Shown here piece after piece: positions 47,801 through 56,016 of a stretch of 64,000 bases of DNA; positions within the stretch are counted from its first letter, which is position 1; the number at the start of each line of letters is the position of its first letter. The stretch covers positions 248,001 through 312,000 of the forward strand of contig NC_015458.1 in NCBI RefSeq assembly GCF_000209655.1, read 5' to 3'. The notes beneath the pieces were generated by a model, which was not told the DNA's origin, did no database searches, and saw nothing but the letters and a program-made list of their open reading frames with translations. This stretch comes from Pusillimonas sp. T7-7. GTDB taxonomy: Bacteria; Pseudomonadota; Gammaproteobacteria; Burkholderiales; Burkholderiaceae_B. Made by a program: the position numbers and the translations under genes.

Positions 47801-50800
47801 TTGAGCGAGGGGCCTCAATCAATACTCTTGACCAGGGAGAAGTGCGTCTTGATGGGAGGGCTGGCTACACGTTGAACGTGCGCGGTGCGGCGGTCATTGC
47901 TTCCAATGGTGCCCACCAAGTGCTGTTCGAGGATTCGACTACCTCACGCCCTGCGCCCATCAGCATCGGTGTATCAGATAACACAGAAGCGCCAGCCGCC
48001 ACCCTTTACTCCGAAGGCACTCTGGCCTTCGCTACCGGTAGTGACCTGCTGCTGGATGACTCTGTCCTTTATGGCACCCGCGATCTGGCGCTGGCGCTGG
48101 GCGCGGTCAATCTGGGGGACAGCGCCTCGCTGGCCGCAGCGGCCACAGCAGGCGTATTGCCGGACGGTTTCTCCTTCAACCAGAGCGTGCTCGAGCGCCT
48201 GCTCACTGGCGACACCTCCACCGGCGCGCCAGCCATGGAACGCTTCAGCCTGAGCGCGTCCCAGGGTCTGAACGTGTTTGGCGATATCACGCTCTCCACC
48301 CTGGATGACAGTGGCACGTCAACGCTGGACACATTTGTGCTGACCACACCGGCGATCCTCGGCGCCGGTGATGCGGGCAATACCGTCACCATCGAAACCG
48401 GCCACCTGGTCTGGAACGGCACCACCGGCACAGCACCGGCCCTGGTGGGCAATACCGACCAGATCGGCCCGGGTACGGGCAGCGGTCGCCTCAACATTCA
48501 CGCTGACGTGATTGAACTGGGTTACGGCCCGAACAGCCGCCCCGGTGGCACGGAAACCGTGGAGCGCATGATTTTGGGCTTCTCCGATGTGGTGCTGGGG
48601 GCCAACGACATGTTCACCGCCAACAACCAGGGCGAGCTGTCGGTATACCAGTCCCGGGGTGACTATGTGACCGGTGAAGGCTGGCAGTACCACGGCGGTA
48701 ACCTGCGCATCGAAACCCCGGTGATCACCGGCGAGGCCGGCGCGGTCAGCAGTGTGCGGGCGGGCGGTGAGCTGCTGCTCACCGGCGCAGCCGGGGCCCA
48801 GGAAGAAAATGCGCAGCGGCCCCGCAATGACGCCCTTGGCGCCACCCTGGCTTTCCAGGGGCAACAGATCACGCTGGATACGAACGTGATGCTGCCCAGC
48901 GGCAAGCTGACGCTGGCCGCCGAAAACGACGTGATCCTGACCGACGCGGCCCGGATCGACATGGCGGGCCGCGAAATCGTTTTCGATGACGTCAGCCGTT
49001 ACAGCTGGGGCGGCAATGTCACGCTGGAAAGCGCCAGCGGCAATATCCACCAGAGCGCCGGCAGCGAGATAGATCTTTCCGCAGAGAACAACCATGCCGG
49101 CAGCCTCACCGCCGTGGCCGTCGATGGAAACGCGGGCGAGGTGCTGCTGCTGGGCGACATTCTGGGCCAGAGCAGCGGCGAATATGACGCAGGTGGCACC
49201 CGGGAACCTTATGAGTCCGGTCGCGTGGATATCCGGGCGCAGAGCCTCGGTGACTTCGCAGCGCTGAACACCCGTCTGACAGAGGGCGAGGTGTTCGGTG
49301 CCCGTCATTTCCAGATCAAACAGGGCGACCTGACCCTTGGCAACGAAGTGCGTGCGCGTGACGTGAGCATTTCGCTGGATAACGGTCTGCTGACCGTGAA
49401 CGGCATCGTTGATGCATCTGGTGCGCAGGTAGGCAGCATCCGCCTGGCGGGCAAACAGGGCCTGACCCTGACCGACAGTGCCGTGCTCGATGCGCACGGT
49501 GAAATCCTGCGCGTGGACAGCTACGGCCGGATTATCGAGGCACCGAACCGCGCCATCATTGAACTGAACTCGGGTGACGGAGCCCTGACGCTGGCAGGTG
49601 GAGCGCGCATGGATCTGCGTTTCGGCACCGAAGCGCCGGCTGGCACCGGCGCCGGCCAGCACGATGGCCGCGCCCTGGGCACCGTGACGCTCACCGCACC
49701 GCGCCTCGGCAGCGCGACCAGCGGTGATATGGACATCAATGTTCAGGGCCCGGTCGCCGTCAATGGCGCGCGCAGTATCGCCGTGCAGGGCAACTGGCGT
49801 TATGACGATGCGGACTATGGCATGGATGAATCGGCCAACGGCCGTACCTACCAGATCATCGACCAGGATTACCTGGACGCCAAGCATGAAGACAGCGAGG
49901 ACTTCATCAACGGGGCATTGCAGAACGATGATCTGCTCGCCCGCCTGGAGGGATTGCGCGACGGCAACGAAGACGTGTTCCACCTGCGCCCGTCGGTGGA
50001 AATCGTCAGTGCCACACCCGATGGCGATCTGGTCATCCAGGGCGATCTGGATCTCTCCGGTCACCGTTACGCCAGCCTGAATCCGAACACGCAGAAAACG
50101 GCGGTGTATGGTTCCGGCGAAGCCGGTGCGCTGGCGATTCGTGCCGGTGGTGATCTGAATATCTACGGCAGCATCAACGACGGCTTCGCACCGCCGCCGG
50201 AAACGCCGGATGACAACGGCTGGGTGCTGCTGCCGGGCGTCAATCCTTACGGCGTGGATGTGATCGTACCGGGCGCCGGCGTCACCTTGGCGCAGGGCAC
50301 CACCTTCCCGTCGGGCCGGGTGTTGAACTACGAGGTACCGCTACAGAGTTTCATCATGCAGGCCGGTACGGAACTACCCGTCGCGGTAACGTTGCGCCAA
50401 ACCATTACCCTGCCTGCGAATACCGTGTTTCGGGGCGAGGTCGTTGATGCGGCGGGCAACGTCTATGCCGCCGGGACATTGCTGCGTGAACCCCTGGTTC
50501 TGGACACTAATTCAGTACTAGGTGTTGGTTTCATGCTGACAGAGCATACGCGCATCAATGACGTCGTCTGGCCAGCAGATGTGCCGTTACCGGTGAGAAT
50601 GCGCAACGCAACTGGCACGCTGACGGACCCTGTGGTGTTGGCATCGGATCTGGCGTTGATGGTCGGGGCCGTCATACCAGGAGAAACGAGCCTGATACTG
50701 CCTGATGGCGTGGAAGAGCTACCCATACGACCCACAATGAACGAGCAGCAGGGCAGAAATTGGGCGGTAGCAGCCATGTTGCCGTCAGGGTCTCAGTCCT

Positions 50801-53800
50801 GGGATATGCGGCTGGTGGCTGGCGCAGATATTGCGGCCGCAGATACTCGTAGTACACAGCCGCGTGGGGTGACAGGGGATCTGATCCTTTCGGATCATCA
50901 CTATCAATTCGCAGGGATCTGGCAGAGTACGGGAGAAAGCACCACTGTCTGGGCTGAGGGCAATTTCCTTGGCATGCCAGCAGGAGAAGAAGTCTCGGAG
51001 AATGACCTGTTCATTTGTGATTTCTATGCAGACGTCTGCGTGACGCAAACTAAAGAGCCTACGCTTGTCTGGGCTGAAGGTAATTTTCTGGGTATGCCAG
51101 CGGGGCAGGAGGTCGCCGAAGGGGATTTGTTCATATGTGATTTTTACGCTGATGTATGTGAGCTAGTTGGAGGTGCGGGCGAAGAGGAATTGGTTGGACG
51201 TGTATATTCAGGGGAATCCTTTAGCGTCATCCGCACCGGCACGGGAGATATGGATCTGATAAGCCGCTCAGATCTGCGAGTGGATTCGTTGTATGGCATC
51301 TATACAGCCGGGACGCCATTGGCTGAGGTGAGTGAGGAATTCAGTCGTAACCGTATTGGCACCGATGACACCGCGCTGGGAACGGGTGGTAGCTCTTATG
51401 AACACCTGGTCAATGGCGGCGATGAGAGCACCTATCACGCCTGGTTCCCGGAAAACGGTGGCCATCTGCTGGTGCGTGCCGGCGGTGATGTTTCAGGTAC
51501 GGTGCTGACGACAACGACAGCGTCAGGCACTACTCAGGACATACGGCGAGCCGCTTCCACACCGACCGTGACCAACTGGTTATGGCGTCAAGGTCCGGAG
51601 AATGGTGATGGTGCTGCCGGTACTGCCTGGTGGATCAACTTTGGCAGTTACGTCAGAGGGGATAGTGTAGAGACCATGCGGCGGACTGGGGGATTACCTA
51701 CGTCTTATCCGGACGAGGAAATGAAGGCCGTCAGGGAGGCACCTTTCCTCACAGGATTTACCGGCTTCGGCACGCTGGGCGGAGGCAATTTCTACCTTGA
51801 TATTGCGGGTGATGCGGGTGTCATGACTGCTGGTAAAAGCCGCAGTGATGGCCGGCCGCGGAGTGAGGGGCTTGTGCTGGCCGTGGGCAGCACAGGCAGG
51901 GTGATTGAGAACGATGCATTACTGATGTCAGGCGGTGGCGATCTCTCAGTGCGTATCGGTGGGCACCTCAATCCCGCAACGGCGACCCTGCAGCAAGACG
52001 GTCGCAGCAATGCAATGGATCTGGGCGGGGCGCTGATTAATCTGCGCGGTAATGTACTCCTCTCCGCCACCTCTGTTGGCGGTATTGAGCGCAGCTATCG
52101 GGCAGATACGAACTCCGGCATTACCTGGCAGTATCAGCGTTCCCCCTATGACAGTACGCTGGGCAACGCGATGGGGGGGCCGGTGCTGATACCGGGTGAT
52201 GCAACCTACCATATCCAGACAGGTAATGATCTTGTCGTGGGGGGCGTCGGGGATGCTGGCAGAGTGCAGACTGTCGGGACAGAGCGTGTCGCCGGCGGGG
52301 CTCTGGATGACGCTTGGTTTTCCTTGTGGACCGATCACACAGCAATCCACTTGTTTTCCGTTGGCGGGGACCTGATGCCCGGGGCTTCGCTTGGCCAGAG
52401 CAACGCTCGCGGAACATTTGCAGCCGGTTTCAACTACGTCCCGGATGGTATGCGTTTCTCCTATCCGTCGATTCTCAAGGCCACCGCTGCCAGTGGTAAT
52501 ATCTATCTCGGCGCGGCCGCTTGGGCGCGTGAGGGCGTAGCGGAGGGATACGGACGTGCTGAAAACCTGGGGATATGGTTCCGACCCTCTGAGAACAGCG
52601 CGATTGAGCTACTGGCGATGGATCATCTTTATGGCGGTGGCTATTCCCTCAGCAGTTCGTCGGCGCCACAGACTATTCTTGCCACGCCATTCCAGCCGGC
52701 CGTCATCCTGCGTGACGGAACGGGCGCCGAGATATACAACAATGTCTATGAGCGGCTCAGGCCTGGCATCCGCACGCCTTTCGCATTTGGTGCCAACACC
52801 GTCGGTGAAACAGGCCAACGGGAGCAGGTGAATCGCTACTACGCTGTGAACGGAGACATCGTCAATCTGAGGGTGGGTGAACAGGTCACTTTCTCTGTTA
52901 ACCGGGGAGGCGATACTTGGTATGTTTCGGGCGGTCCCGTGCAGATGCTGGCGGGCCGGGATATCGTGAACAGCGGCAGCCTGTTGGGCTCGGCGGCGGG
53001 CAGCCTTAATGACAGCTACCAGGGCGCCACCAGCCGCGGCAACCTGTTCCTCCACCACAACGACAATGATATCTCCCGCGTCCACGCCGACGGCCGCATC
53101 CTCACCAGCAACTTCAACGTCGCTGGCCCCGGCCAGCTGGAAGTCTCCGCCGGGGGCTCCATCCTGATGCAGGATCAGGCCAGCATCGTATCGCTCGGCC
53201 CGGTGGTGCCCGGGGACAACCGCCGTGGCGCGGACATCGCCGTCATGGCCGGCCTGGCGGAGTCGCCACTGGATGTGGACGGACTGTTGTCGCATTACCT
53301 GGACCCGGCCAACCTGGCGGCGCCGGACACGCCGCTGGCCGATCAGCCGGATAGCGTGGCAGAAGTCTATACCGACGAGCTGATCGAGTGGCTGGCGGAG
53401 CGCTACGGCTTCCAGGGCGATGACCTGGAAAGTGCGCTGGCGGTCTTTGCCGGCCTTAACGACAGTGCGCGGCAAATTTTCGCGCGGCAGGTGTTGTTTG
53501 GCGAGCTGCTGGCCAGCGGCCGGGAGTTCAACGATGTGGACGGCCCGCGGCCGGGCAGCTATCTGCGCGGTCGCCGGGTGATCGAAGCGGCCTTCCCGGA
53601 ACGCGCGGCGGAAGGCAGCGCCGGTGGCGATCTGGTGATGTTCGGTGACGCAGGCATCCAGACACTGAACGGGGGAGATATTCATCTGCTCACGCCGTCC
53701 GGAGCCCAGACGCTGGGCGTGGAGGGCACTGAACCGTCTGGCAGCGCCGGTGTGCTGACGCTGGGCGAAGGCAGTATTCGCCAGTTTTCTCGCGACAACA

Positions 53801-54495
53801 TTCTGCTTGGTCAAAGTCGCATAATGACGCTGTTCGGCGGCGACATTCAGGCGTGGTCCGAAAAAGGTGATATTAATGCTGGGCGAGGTTCGCAAACCAC
53901 GCAGGTGTATACGCCGCCGAAGCGAGTATACGATCAATGGGGCAATGTAACGCTGTCGCCACAGGTACCAAGTTCGGGTGCTGGTATCGCCACCCTCAAC
54001 CCCATCCCGGAGGTGCCTCCAGGGGATATTGACCTGATCGCGCCGCTGGGTACGATCGATGCGGGCGAGGCGGGGATTCGAGTGTCGGGGGATGTCAACA
54101 TTGCGGCCCTGCATGTAGTCAATGCCGACAATATCCAGGTGCAAGGTGAATCCACCGGCATTCCGGTGATGGCGGCGGTGAATGTGGGGGCCTTGACATC
54201 GGCCAGCGCGGCGGCGTCTTCCGCTGCCACGGCTGCGCAAGATACCGTATCCCGAGCCCGCAACGAAGCCCGCCAGAATCAGCCGTCCATCTTCAGCGTG
54301 CGGATCCTGGGCTTTGGCAGTGCCGCCGCCAGTGACAGTGGCGCCGGCTCATCGGCGAGCGCGCCCATGGGTGCATCAAGCCGGGAGGTCGGCTACCAGC
54401 CCGACAGCATGCTGCAGATGGTGGGTGACGGCAAGCTCTCGCCAAGCCAGCTCGCGCGCCTTACGCCCGAGGAGCGCCGGCGTCTTGATTTGTAG
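41848..54495 (+). CDS. Giant TpsA filamentous-hemagglutinin-like exoprotein, PdtA-like (4215 aa)
   Basis: This is a two-partner-secretion exoprotein. A long signal peptide ends near residue 57 (RLTPLASALILVASGLTAPDVQA). An Ala/Gln-rich stretch (about 95-140, AAAAIAAQQAAQAAARAAAAH) precedes the TPS secretion domain (about 150-400), with ILNWETFNVG near 186 and VNRNGVVFSGSSQVNVRNLVAAA near 237. The body is a beta-helix. The end (about 3950-4215), with PPGDIDLIAPLGTIDAGEAGIRVSGDVNIAALHV, is the typical C-terminus of the DUF3739 filamentous-hemagglutinin family to which PdtA belongs. No toxin domain follows. A 31-residue Cys-containing unit is repeated at 50947-51159. GC content falls and rises between segments (lower around 50500-52900), suggesting a mosaic. 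It probably acts as a surface fibre or scavenging/adhesion factor in phosphate starvation. Confidence 0.93.
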   Translation: MPRSVPATKNTPSTFVSEPPGLRARLAKVKRGGLTLRLTPLASALILVASGLTAPDVQAKTRPFSSGWFAAKGAAQTQAARTGRLPNGMLAGINPAARQQQAARKQLNRSVQNLGSAAAAIAAQQAAQAAARAAAAHEPSAADGLAEGGLKVDADPLTAGWLNAKAPVQTQEGGRTTVTIEQTGDKAILNWETFNVGRNTTVQFQQKRTDAVLNRVNDPQARPSQIQGQIKADGTVMVVNRNGVVFSGSSQVNVRNLVAAAVDMSDAQFRERGIYSAEAGDNLYTPSFGNNLSGSGASTTSSAATGDVIVQAGAQIHTHKPASVTQGGGYVLLLGRETHNDGHISTPRGQATLAAGDSFIIRKGSGTDGNQTSTTRGNEVATRRVADSEAGLVRNTGLIQASTGDITLTGHAVKQEGVAVATTSVDQRGTIHLLNSVSDNEGDVTLGDGSVTLVLLEDSDNTALDSQREGRLTLPLGGVGDFDNLSGVADRGDLSRIEIVSGGRVTFADDSMTLATGGEIVATALERATVADGAMIDVSGAVGVKMAMEANSLQINIQGNEQRDAPVNRDSGTLNSERVWIDIRKLIYVPAGTHGYESDRWYTAGGLLEVGGYLANRGRPVGEWMAQGGTVTFTGGEVVTQRSSQINLSGGTLDVQTGYMNLSWLKGDDGRLYEVSRAPADVLYTGIYKGYEYDSERWGQTDYYYNPLIGPRRRLENGYTVGRDAGKLVVSTNEATLEGDLVGEVYQGDRQDRAPQAGLEGYYQSQKALARRAQLVVGQYIPYYLKDEGRLGYQFNPTVDTVQIGGAATDGALMLNADWLNSQQLGGLKVAAREHIAVEEALQLATGGALQLYSTLVDVNADITAHGGDIRLGNVARQAVGQVERDDVLDDVPAGLQAGVTVAEDVRLDTTGLWTNERTGGDARDRAWVNGGNISLRSTGDVQLLAGSEVDVSSGAAYSRQGEFVGGRGGDVTLVAGHNNNPGSLILDGRLNAIGAEGGGTLHIDTSQAVVIADDRPADEQAAWLLPSLFASGFSHYDIAGRGGLDIADGTQVEVTVPVYRPTQASRDQADDVATSNVLEVWLPPEHIQAYPARTALRQRYGASITLTAGDQRGTGTTANFADARIGEGAVLRVDAGQTISLLGTGNIHVEGSLVAPGGDIFIGDLPLLEAASESRRSNPAVLDRVIEIGAGARLNVAGRAYTQNTADGQAFGVVRDGGRIRIGGDVDPSSGAADGAMDAFVVIRDGARLDASGAQATVIPAGLAAPAELASRGGEIQLASNNGLLLHGDMQAGAGGEGASGGLLSLVLGAPIYLNTAPSATRAYRELVVSDSVVTNPDQPPVFGQAALSAEQVREGGFDQLSLLSEGVVSFEGDVTLALGRSLSVYAQVMGLGKDAASDARVNLEAPYVLLAGAPGQKDVLTGRFRPQLNAGGTGALSALQATSAAHLTVEAGLIDVRDQVRTSISASAVPGGGEAIDRVGFDQVSLSSTGDLRFLNNVADIETALTLPGDLDITAAQVYPATGASATITAGYLTSTLLDSERTLSISRSTHGDLPDQPHSVFGTLELRAGIIEQAGVLRAPLGQLRLGRPGTGRSAERVVLAPGSITSVSAAGLMMPYGGTVDDIAWLYGAEEIDISARQLAASSVSVAINAGSVSVQDDAVLDLSAGGDLLGAGFIPGRGGSSDVRFSPLIRVTEDGVMFPELATNPVYAIVPGVVSGYAPADPTPGVVAPLTGQQITIGDGVPGLAAGTYTLMPSTYALLPGAFRVEINGDALATGTAPMRNGSWIAPAHFSIAGTGISDVRPRQILLTPADLVRRYSHYNEASYSDFVRQSAATLGTARAELPDDAHALILGLSGEHGDLPAFEFAGTLRADRTEEGVGASISVAQARDAISMEVVSSERGATEDFEGISLTAESLNQLAENAERLLIGAAMEANASRPGWLTVTGRGGLTVREGAHLSAAEVILGAARGNAAPNNRLVIERGASINTLDQGEVRLDGRAGYTLNVRGAAVIASNGAHQVLFEDSTTSRPAPISIGVSDNTEAPAATLYSEGTLAFATGSDLLLDDSVLYGTRDLALALGAVNLGDSASLAAAATAGVLPDGFSFNQSVLERLLTGDTSTGAPAMERFSLSASQGLNVFGDITLSTLDDSGTSTLDTFVLTTPAILGAGDAGNTVTIETGHLVWNGTTGTAPALVGNTDQIGPGTGSGRLNIHADVIELGYGPNSRPGGTETVERMILGFSDVVLGANDMFTANNQGELSVYQSRGDYVTGEGWQYHGGNLRIETPVITGEAGAVSSVRAGGELLLTGAAGAQEENAQRPRNDALGATLAFQGQQITLDTNVMLPSGKLTLAAENDVILTDAARIDMAGREIVFDDVSRYSWGGNVTLESASGNIHQSAGSEIDLSAENNHAGSLTAVAVDGNAGEVLLLGDILGQSSGEYDAGGTREPYESGRVDIRAQSLGDFAALNTRLTEGEVFGARHFQIKQGDLTLGNEVRARDVSISLDNGLLTVNGIVDASGAQVGSIRLAGKQGLTLTDSAVLDAHGEILRVDSYGRIIEAPNRAIIELNSGDGALTLAGGARMDLRFGTEAPAGTGAGQHDGRALGTVTLTAPRLGSATSGDMDINVQGPVAVNGARSIAVQGNWRYDDADYGMDESANGRTYQIIDQDYLDAKHEDSEDFINGALQNDDLLARLEGLRDGNEDVFHLRPSVEIVSATPDGDLVIQGDLDLSGHRYASLNPNTQKTAVYGSGEAGALAIRAGGDLNIYGSINDGFAPPPETPDDNGWVLLPGVNPYGVDVIVPGAGVTLAQGTTFPSGRVLNYEVPLQSFIMQAGTELPVAVTLRQTITLPANTVFRGEVVDAAGNVYAAGTLLREPLVLDTNSVLGVGFMLTEHTRINDVVWPADVPLPVRMRNATGTLTDPVVLASDLALMVGAVIPGETSLILPDGVEELPIRPTMNEQQGRNWAVAAMLPSGSQSWDMRLVAGADIAAADTRSTQPRGVTGDLILSDHHYQFAGIWQSTGESTTVWAEGNFLGMPAGEEVSENDLFICDFYADVCVTQTKEPTLVWAEGNFLGMPAGQEVAEGDLFICDFYADVCELVGGAGEEELVGRVYSGESFSVIRTGTGDMDLISRSDLRVDSLYGIYTAGTPLAEVSEEFSRNRIGTDDTALGTGGSSYEHLVNGGDESTYHAWFPENGGHLLVRAGGDVSGTVLTTTTASGTTQDIRRAASTPTVTNWLWRQGPENGDGAAGTAWWINFGSYVRGDSVETMRRTGGLPTSYPDEEMKAVREAPFLTGFTGFGTLGGGNFYLDIAGDAGVMTAGKSRSDGRPRSEGLVLAVGSTGRVIENDALLMSGGGDLSVRIGGHLNPATATLQQDGRSNAMDLGGALINLRGNVLLSATSVGGIERSYRADTNSGITWQYQRSPYDSTLGNAMGGPVLIPGDATYHIQTGNDLVVGGVGDAGRVQTVGTERVAGGALDDAWFSLWTDHTAIHLFSVGGDLMPGASLGQSNARGTFAAGFNYVPDGMRFSYPSILKATAASGNIYLGAAAWAREGVAEGYGRAENLGIWFRPSENSAIELLAMDHLYGGGYSLSSSSAPQTILATPFQPAVILRDGTGAEIYNNVYERLRPGIRTPFAFGANTVGETGQREQVNRYYAVNGDIVNLRVGEQVTFSVNRGGDTWYVSGGPVQMLAGRDIVNSGSLLGSAAGSLNDSYQGATSRGNLFLHHNDNDISRVHADGRILTSNFNVAGPGQLEVSAGGSILMQDQASIVSLGPVVPGDNRRGADIAVMAGLAESPLDVDGLLSHYLDPANLAAPDTPLADQPDSVAEVYTDELIEWLAERYGFQGDDLESALAVFAGLNDSARQIFARQVLFGELLASGREFNDVDGPRPGSYLRGRRVIEAAFPERAAEGSAGGDLVMFGDAGIQTLNGGDIHLLTPSGAQTLGVEGTEPSGSAGVLTLGEGSIRQFSRDNILLGQSRIMTLFGGDIQAWSEKGDINAGRGSQTTQVYTPPKRVYDQWGNVTLSPQVPSSGAGIATLNPIPEVPPGDIDLIAPLGTIDAGEAGIRVSGDVNIAALHVVNADNIQVQGESTGIPVMAAVNVGALTSASAAASSAATAAQDTVSRARNEARQNQPSIFSVRILGFGSAAASDSGAGSSASAPMGASSREVGYQPDSMLQMVGDGKLSPSQLARLTPEERRRLDL
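50947..51159 (+). repeat. Duplicated 31-residue unit in TpsA1 with conserved Cys pair
   Basis: Unit 1 is 50947-51039 and unit 2 is 51067-51159 (120-base period). Both read VWAEGNFLGMPAG, E/Q, EV, then DLFICDFYADVC. Only four residues differ, but many codons differ silently (GAGGGC/GAAGGT, TTCCTT/TTTCTG), so the peptide has been kept by selection since an old duplication. Confidence 0.85.
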
Positions 54496-54504
54496 CCGTA
54501 AAGC

Positions 54505-54532
54505 GCAGGCCGACCGGCATAGGTCGGCCTGC
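54505..54532 (+). terminator. Terminator after tpsA1
   Basis: GCAGGCCGACC and GGTCGGCCTGC form perfect 11-base arms around GGCATA, 10 bases after the stop; GGTTTTT follows a little later (54544-54550). Confidence 0.8.
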
Positions 54533-54567
54533 AAGCTGGGCAGGGTTTTTGAAGACGCGGTGATAAG

Positions 54568-54612
54568 TTGTCATAAAAATGTCACTTTAGTTTCATGAAC
54601 GAGCCGTAATAT
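54568..54612 (+). promoter_or_regulatory. Triple Pho half-site promoter before signalling module 2
   Basis: Three half-sites at an 11-base period: TTGTCAT (54568), ATGTCAC (54579) and GTTTCAT (54590-54596). Ten bases later comes TAATAT (54607-54612), a good sigma-70 -10. It is the clearest Pho promoter of the window. Confidence 0.75.
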
Positions 54613-54714
54613 GGCGCTCCATGGCCGCTGTGCAGTGGCCCATTCTTTTGCCCTGACTCGCTCCTTCATGCTTTTACGCTTTCGTTCGCTTGAGTCGTTT
54701 TACCTCGTGCCCGC

Positions 54715-55392
54715 GTGCGTGCGGCCGCAATTCTAGTGATGGTGCTGTGCGCAGGCGTGGCGCCGGTGCGAGGCTGGGCCGCCGAGCCGCCTGGCCAAGG
54801 CATGCCGGCCAAAGCAGTCTCGCCGCCTGTTTCGTTTACTTTTGATTTGCCCCGCATGCCGCTGGCCGAAGCGCTTATCCGCTATGGCGAAATCACCGGC
54901 CGCTCCGTGTTGTACGAAACTGGACAGGCGGCCGGAAAGTACGGGGCACCGCTCAAAGGCCGGTTCACCCTGGATGCGGCCTTGTCCCGACTTTTAGCGG
55001 ATACGGGCCTGCGCGCCCGTGCGTTGTCGGCAGGCTCCGTGACGGTTGCTCCGGCGCCGTCGGCCGCGCCTGCCAAGACGCCTTCGGCCCGATTATCGGC
55101 GGTGCAGCGCCAGTATGACGGCTACTTGCAGCAGCGCGTGTTCGGAGCGCTGTGCGCCTATCCCGAACTGCAGGCTGATCGTCAGCGCATCGTGCTGCGC
55201 TTTTCCGTGAACGCCCAGCGCCGTATCGTGGACTTGCGCGTGCGCATGGCCGAGCGGCCGGCGCTTGAACCCGTGGTGCGTCGCATTCTGGGTGAGCAGT
55301 TCATGGATGCGCCGCCACCCGGTGTGGCGCAGCCCGTGCTGATGTTGATCTCACCCGAGGCGGCCGCCCGCTGGGGAGGATGTTCGCGATGA
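54715..55392 (+). CDS. Short STN-domain signalling protein, VreA-like, module 2 (225 aa)
   Basis: Paralogue of the protein at 39389. It has a signal peptide (about 1-23, AAILVMVLCAGVAPVRGWAA), an STN domain (about 42-118, FTFDLPRMPLAEALIRYGEITGRSVLYETG ... LSRLLADTGLRARAL) and the same C-terminal TonB_C-like block (QQRVFGALCAYP ... IVLRFSVNAQRRIVDLRV ... VLMLISPEAAARWGGC). No beta-barrel. The start is GTG 54715; an ATG at 54668 is out of frame. It overlaps the sigma gene by ATGA. Confidence 0.88.
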   Translation: MRAAAILVMVLCAGVAPVRGWAAEPPGQGMPAKAVSPPVSFTFDLPRMPLAEALIRYGEITGRSVLYETGQAAGKYGAPLKGRFTLDAALSRLLADTGLRARALSAGSVTVAPAPSAAPAKTPSARLSAVQRQYDGYLQQRVFGALCAYPELQADRQRIVLRFSVNAQRRIVDLRVRMAERPALEPVVRRILGEQFMDAPPPGVAQPVLMLISPEAAARWGGCSR

Positions 55393-55922
55393 GCGGCAAA
55401 GGTCTTGAGCGCCTGCAGCGTTTGTTGGCCGAACGCTATGAAAGCTTGCGCGTGCAGGTTGCCCGGCGCCTGGGCGGTTCGGCCGACATGGCTTCGGATG
55501 CCTTGCACGACGCTTATCTGCGGGTCTCGACTCGCAAAGACCTGGACGACATCCAGTACCCTCAGACCTACCTGGTGAACGCCGCCGTCAATTCGGCCAT
55601 CGACCAAATGCGCAAGGATGTGCGCTTGGTCAGCGACGATGAGATCGAGTCGATTTTTGAGCAGGCGCGCAGCGACACGCCGGGCCCCGAACAAACACTG
55701 CTGGGGCGCGAGCGTACCGAGCAAGTGCTGCAAATACTGGAAAGCCTGCCCCTGCGCCAAACCCAGATGCTGATCTCGCACCGCGTGCATGGCGAGGACA
55801 CCACACAGTTGGCCCAGCGTTGGGGAATGTCCTCGCGCATGGTGCGCCGGGAAATACAGAAAGCCAACGACGCCTGTATGCAAGCATTGCAAGCGCTGGA
55901 CAAGAAAAACGAATTGCTATGA
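55389..55922 (+). CDS. ECF sigma factor, FecI/VreI-like, module 2 (177 aa)
   Basis: Paralogue of the sigma at 40093 with the same start context. Region 2 (about 15-88) reads RYESLRVQVARRLGGSADMASDALHDAYLRVS and YPQTYLVNAAVNSAIDQMRKDVR; region 4 (about 115-168) reads LESLPLRQTQMLISHRVHGEDTTQLAQRWGMSSRMVRREIQKA. The recognition helices of the two sigmas (KRWGISVRLVGRELQ against QRWGMSSRMVRREIQ) are similar, so cross-talk at each other's promoters is likely. Confidence 0.92.
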   Translation: MSGKGLERLQRLLAERYESLRVQVARRLGGSADMASDALHDAYLRVSTRKDLDDIQYPQTYLVNAAVNSAIDQMRKDVRLVSDDEIESIFEQARSDTPGPEQTLLGRERTEQVLQILESLPLRQTQMLISHRVHGEDTTQLAQRWGMSSRMVRREIQKANDACMQALQALDKKNELL

Positions 55923-55948
55923 AGCCACATAATAAATATGTTGCCGCG

Positions 55949-55976
55949 GTTCCATTTCGCGCGGCCCAAACGTCTA
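55949..55976 (+). promoter_or_regulatory. ECF-type promoter in front of fecR-like gene 2
   Basis: GTTCC (55949-55953), 17 bases, CGTCTA (55971-55976), in the same place as in module 1. Confidence 0.5.
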
Positions 55977-56016
55977 GATGTAAAGCGGCCTTGTTTTGGC
56001 GGCTGGACGAAAATTG

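Noticed and set aside
48319..50064. 581-codon minus-strand open frame inside tpsA1
   Set aside because: Shadow of a high-GC repetitive gene; the same happens at 52609-54240, 43861-44955 and 57593-58990.
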